Shown here in pieces: positions 13,097 through 16,078 of a stretch of 16,078 nt of DNA (its first letter is position 1; every line of letters begins with the position of its first letter). Origin of the DNA: JASEGV01 sp947085285 (GTDB taxonomy: Bacteria > Bacteroidota > Ignavibacteria > UBA10030 > BY39); assembly GCA_947085285.1 (NCBI GenBank), contig CAMTVZ010000014.1, forward strand, positions 1 through 16,078. Reading direction: 5' to 3'. The notes beneath the pieces were generated by a model. That model did not search any database, was not told the DNA's origin, and saw only the letters and a program-made list of their open reading frames with translations. The translations under genes and the position numbers were made by a program.

Positions 13097-15235
13097 TTAC
13101 CGGATTAAAATCATACTTCCGGCTTTGGATGATTTGTTAGTTCTTAAAATGTAGAAATATACACCGCTCGGTCGATTGGTGGAAGAGAATTTTACGTCGT
13201 CATACTCACGTGCTTCCTGATACTCATCAACTAAAGTTTCGATATGTTGACCTAATATATTATATACCTTCAATGTAACATGCGAAGGTTCAAATATTTC
13301 ATATTTGATTGAAGTTTCTATGTCTTTAGTTGTGAATAGTGGATTAGGATAATTTTGATAAAGAACAGGTTGGGGAATTTTTGGTGGAGGTGGCGGATTA
13401 ATAGGTACATCGGCACCGCCGCCGGTAGTTGTTTTTAAAATAGTTCCGTTAAGACCACAAACCCAACCTACATTTTCGTTTTCAAATTCTACAGCCAAAA
13501 ACGTATTTAACGTCGGACTTTTAGATAAGAACCATTTTTTCCCCGCATTAGTTGTTTTAAGAATAACTCCACCGCTGCCAACTATCCAGCCGGTAGAATC
13601 GTTTGCAAATTTTACAGAATAGTAATTTGTTCTGGATGGAGCCGGACTCATTTGAAAACTTTGAACTGCAATTGAATCGATTTCCAAACAATCGCCGCCG
13701 CATGTTGTCCGCAAAATTGTTTTGTTTGCACCTACAAACCAGCCAGTAGTGTCGTTAATAAAATAGATATCGAAGAGTTCGTTTTTAAAAATGGAGACAA
13801 TTCGCCTCCAGCTTTCGCCCCCGTCGGTTGTTTTGTAAATCAAGCCAAATTTGCCCACAACCCAGCCAGTAGTGGAATTTATAAAAAATACAGAGTTTAA
13901 ATCGGTGGTATCGGTAAAATTCAGTCGCAACCAATTCGATCCGCCGTCGGAGGATTTCAGAACAGTACCGTTCATCCCGACTCCCCAATAAACATCGTTA
14001 AAATTCCAGATTGAATTCAAATTGTGATTAACAATAGGTGGAAGTGCAGACCACGAAACTCCGTTATCGGGTGTTCTTAAAATAACTCCATTATCTCCTA
14101 CAATAACCCCGCTAATAACTTGTTTACTCGGTGCGATGTTTAAAGCAACCGAGTTAAGGTTGGCATTAGTTGTTTTAGGGAGTAACGTCCAATTGTCGCC
14201 ACTGTTTGTTGTCCGCATAATGGTTCCTGCTTCTCCAACAGCCCAACCAGTAGTAGTATCGTTAAAGAAAATATCTCGAATCTGTATAGTATTCCCACCC
14301 GAAATTAAACTCCAGTTAACTGCCGCATTTGTTGTTCGTCTTAAATCTACAAAATCGCTGAGCAGCCATCCATTATTGGCATCGCTGAAGGAAACCGCTT
14401 TAATAATTTGATTTCTTGCGATGGTGTCGGTTGTCCAGCTGTCACCTCCATTAGTAGTTTTAAAAAGAATACCATTAGTTGTTGTAACATAACCCCTTGT
14501 TAGTGATGTGAATTGAACATCGGTCGCCAATACAAACCTGAATTGATTAATCCAATTTTTTCCACCGTTAGTAGTTTTTAGAAAAACCAGGTTGCCAACA
14601 ACCCAGCCGACAGAATCGTTTACAAAATAAACTGAAGTAAGGTCGTTACGTGTTCCGCTCGGTATTGTATCCCAGGCAATACCACTGTTTGTTGATTTTA
14701 AAATTTTTCCGCCGTCTCCTACAATATATCCGGTTGCAAATGATGGAAAGAAAACTTTTTTTAGTGTAAATGAAGGGATGGTTGTAACATGCGACCAAAG
14801 GGTCCCTCCGTTTGTAGTTCTGAGAAGTGCACCGCTGTCGCCCACAACCCAGCCAACATTTTCGGAAACAAAAAATACATCATTCAGTTGTTTTCCGGTT
14901 TGAGAATTTTGTAAGGTCGGTTTCCCGCCTAAGCTTTTTTTGATTATTACACCAGAATCGCCTACTGCATATGTTGTATTATTCTTATTACAAACCCCAC
15001 GAAGAGTTATAGTCTTGCCAGCTGAACGATAAGAAATATCCCAATCGTCGCCACCATTTGTGGTTTCAATTATTGTAGCATTTGCACCCACCGCAATTAC
15101 CGATTGGTTGTTGATTGTAAATATATCGAAAAGGATGTTTCCTTGTGGTAACGGGTTTTGCCAATTCCAATCCTGTTGAGAAAACAGTAAGATTGGAAAT
15201 AGAAGTGTAACTAAAATTTTGGATAGATATTTCAT
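13097..15235 (-). CDS. Secreted YCF48/BNR-like beta-propeller protein with Por (T9SS) sorting domain
   Basis: This 712-residue protein begins with a signal peptide (M-K-Y-L-S-K, hydrophobic core to about residue 17, cleavage near F-S-Q). About 14 tandem units of 40-46 residues follow, each carrying a V-G-x-x-G-x-I-x-x-T-T-N-G-G-x-x-W signature, up to about residue 605. Such repeats build the beta-propellers of the YCF48/photosystem II stability factor-like and sialidase-type families; 14 units would suit two seven-bladed propellers. A proline-rich linker (about 610-622) leads to a Por sorting domain at 623-712 (Q-N-Y-P-N-P, Y-N-I-L-G-Q, S-G-V-Y-F-Y). That domain's first strand is diverged: the usual F-N-P-x-T is L-F-T-T-K. 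Unit 12 is odd, reading T-T-C-G-G-D-C where others have T-T-N-G-G-x-x-W. The protein is expected outside the cell. Its ligand is unknown, and no catalytic residues can be pointed to. Confidence 0.9.
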   Translation of the reverse strand: MKYLSKILVTLLFPILLFSQQDWNWQNPLPQGNILFDIFTINNQSVIAVGANATIIETTNGGDDWDISYRSAGKTITLRGVCNKNNTTYAVGDSGVIIKKSLGGKPTLQNSQTGKQLNDVFFVSENVGWVVGDSGALLRTTNGGTLWSHVTTIPSFTLKKVFFPSFATGYIVGDGGKILKSTNSGIAWDTIPSGTRNDLTSVYFVNDSVGWVVGNLVFLKTTNGGKNWINQFRFVLATDVQFTSLTRGYVTTTNGILFKTTNGGDSWTTDTIARNQIIKAVSFSDANNGWLLSDFVDLRRTTNAAVNWSLISGGNTIQIRDIFFNDTTTGWAVGEAGTIMRTTNSGDNWTLLPKTTNANLNSVALNIAPSKQVISGVIVGDNGVILRTPDNGVSWSALPPIVNHNLNSIWNFNDVYWGVGMNGTVLKSSDGGSNWLRLNFTDTTDLNSVFFINSTTGWVVGKFGLIYKTTDGGESWRRIVSIFKNELFDIYFINDTTGWFVGANKTILRTTCGGDCLEIDSIAVQSFQMSPAPSRTNYYSVKFANDSTGWIVGSGGVILKTTNAGKKWFLSKSPTLNTFLAVEFENENVGWVCGLNGTILKTTTGGGADVPINPPPPPKIPQPVLYQNYPNPLFTTKDIETSIKYEIFEPSHVTLKVYNILGQHIETLVDEYQEAREYDDVKFSSTNRPSGVYFYILRTNKSSKAGSMILIR

Positions 15236-15245
15236 ATTTTATTAG

Positions 15246-15345
15246 AAAAAAAAAATAAAACCACAAAGTTCACAAATAATCATCACAAAGAGCACGAAGC
15301 TTTAAACTTCTCTGTGTTCTTTTTGCCTTCTTTAAGTTCTTTGTG
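15246..15345 (-). terminator. Imperfect inverted repeat plus T-run between the two propeller genes, candidate terminator
   Basis: CACAAAG (15262-15268) and CTTTGTG (15339-15345) are perfect outer arms. Between them GAGCACGAAG and CTTCTCTGTGTTC pair imperfectly around an AAGCTTTAAACTT centre. On the minus strand the structure is followed by GTTTTA and an uninterrupted run of ten T (15246-15255), as expected for an intrinsic terminator of the upstream propeller gene. The T-run ends only about 10 bp before the ATG at 15235, so it could also act as an attenuator or leader of the 712-codon gene. CACAAAG-type repeats are also a common dispersed intergenic motif. Confidence 0.4.
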
Positions 15346-15379
15346 TTTAAAAAAAAACATAAAGATCACATATAGCAGT

Positions 15380-16078
15380 TTATCTCAATAGAAGCATTTT
15401 ACGCACGACATTAAACCTGTTATTTGCGTCCTTAATCCTGCAGAAGTAAATACCTGAAGCTAAATTGGCTCCATCAAAATAAACTGCATTTTTACCTTGA
15501 TAGAATTCTAAATTATCAGCTAAAGTAATTACTTCCTGACCGAGAACATTATATACTTTTATATTTAAAATACTTTTTTCCGGTAACTCAAATTCAATTG
15601 TAGTGTACGGATTGAACGGGTTTGGGTAATTTTGTGCAAAAATTTCTTTTTCAATAATAGTAGCAGTTTTACCAACGACTGTTCCGCTGCCGTATTTTAA
15701 AGTAACGCCTTGTAACCCGACTGTCCAAACATTCGAGCTATCTAAAGCATAAATATCGTTTAATGTGCTACGTGTAGGCGAAGGAATATTTAACCAGCTT
15801 GTGCCGCCGTCTGTTGTAGATAAAAGAGTTCCGCTAACACCAACTGCCCAACCATTCAACGTATCTGTAAAAGCTACAGCTTTTAGTTCTCTTGTTGTAT
15901 TCGAAACCTGTGCTACCCAAGTCTCGCCGCCGTTTGTCGTTTTACGGATGGTTCCCTTATTGCCGGCAATCCAGCCGATTTGGGAATTAACAAATTGAAC
16001 AGAATTTAATTTCATTGTTGTTGCCGATGAACGTACTAACCAAGTATCGCCCGAATTTGTAGTCCGCATTACTAAACC
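15380..16078 (-). CDS. C-terminal part of a second YCF48-like propeller protein with Por sorting domain, truncated by the window edge
   Basis: The frame is open to the last base of the window; codons before the internal ATG at 16069 (G-L-V) continue it, so this is the C-terminal 232 residues of a longer protein. Visible are about three more propeller units: M-R-T-T-N-S-G-D-T-W, then G-N-K-G-T-I-R-K-T-T-N-G-G-E-T-W, then G-V-S-G-T-L-L-S-T-T-D-G-G-T-S-W. A partial unit ending V-T-L-K-Y-G follows. The last ~90 residues are a canonical Por sorting domain (A-Q-N-Y-P-N-P-F-N-P-Y-T-T, Y-N-V-L-G-Q-E-V, S-G-I-Y-F-C-R). It is a paralogue of the next gene downstream on the same strand, separated by 144 bp, and probably arose by tandem duplication. 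The full length and N-terminal signal are not visible. Confidence 0.9.
   Translation of the reverse strand, partial: GLVMRTTNSGDTWLVRSSATTMKLNSVQFVNSQIGWIAGNKGTIRKTTNGGETWVAQVSNTTRELKAVAFTDTLNGWAVGVSGTLLSTTDGGTSWLNIPSPTRSTLNDIYALDSSNVWTVGLQGVTLKYGSGTVVGKTATIIEKEIFAQNYPNPFNPYTTIEFELPEKSILNIKVYNVLGQEVITLADNLEFYQGKNAVYFDGANLASGIYFCRIKDANNRFNVVRKMLLLR

Noticed and set aside
13695..15235. Tandem DNA repeats resembling a CRISPR array or minisatellite in the propeller gene
   Set aside because: The periodicity is at the protein level (T-T-N-G-G-x-x-W units); the DNA copies are diverged and in frame, with no constant repeat or unique spacers.

Overview
The window looks like a chromosomal segment from the FCB superphylum, most like Ignavibacteria or a close relative. 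Three long secreted proteins carry C-terminal Por (type IX) sorting domains with the Q-N-Y-P-N-P signature. One also has the G-W-N-L-(V/I)-S type repeats common in secreted proteins of that lineage. The DNA is A+T-rich and Shine-Dalgarno usage is patchy. The taxonomic call is an inference from protein style, not from a marker-gene tree.

Layout. (1) 1-1125, plus strand: the left edge of a restriction-modification locus, with the last 41 codons of a beta-class DNA methyltransferase, a PD-(D/E)XK-type restriction endonuclease and an unrecognised 71-residue protein. (2) 1146-2145, minus strand: a type II toxin-antitoxin module (AbrB-fold antitoxin, then PIN-domain VapC-like toxin) with a clear promoter. 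Downstream of it lies a decayed second AbrB-fold antitoxin that is not open in any single frame. (3) 2310-9294, minus strand: a compact run of housekeeping genes transcribed proS, aldehyde dehydrogenase, dnaE, trxA, with gaps of 1, 53 and 19 bp, probably one operon. (4) 9295-9631: a gene-free stretch packed with inverted repeats, including a recognisable 'GTCATTGCGA...TCGCAATGAC' mobile-type repeat. (5) 9632-16078, minus strand: three cell-surface or secreted proteins with Por sorting domains. They are a 1080-residue OB-fold-like/WNL-repeat protein, a 712-residue YCF48/BNR-like propeller protein and the C-terminal part of a second propeller protein that runs off the window.

The genes fall into two functional blocks. 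The left 2.1 kb is a small accessory island (restriction-modification plus toxin-antitoxin, one member decayed) beside core replication and translation genes. The right 6.4 kb is a cluster of surface proteins, each followed by an intergenic palindrome. I found no rRNA, tRNA, CRISPR array or complete transposase. The least ordinary items are the restriction enzyme with an N-C-K active-site triplet, the antitoxin pseudogene, the nuclease-less OB-fold surface protein, and the different palindromic elements that fill most intergenic gaps.
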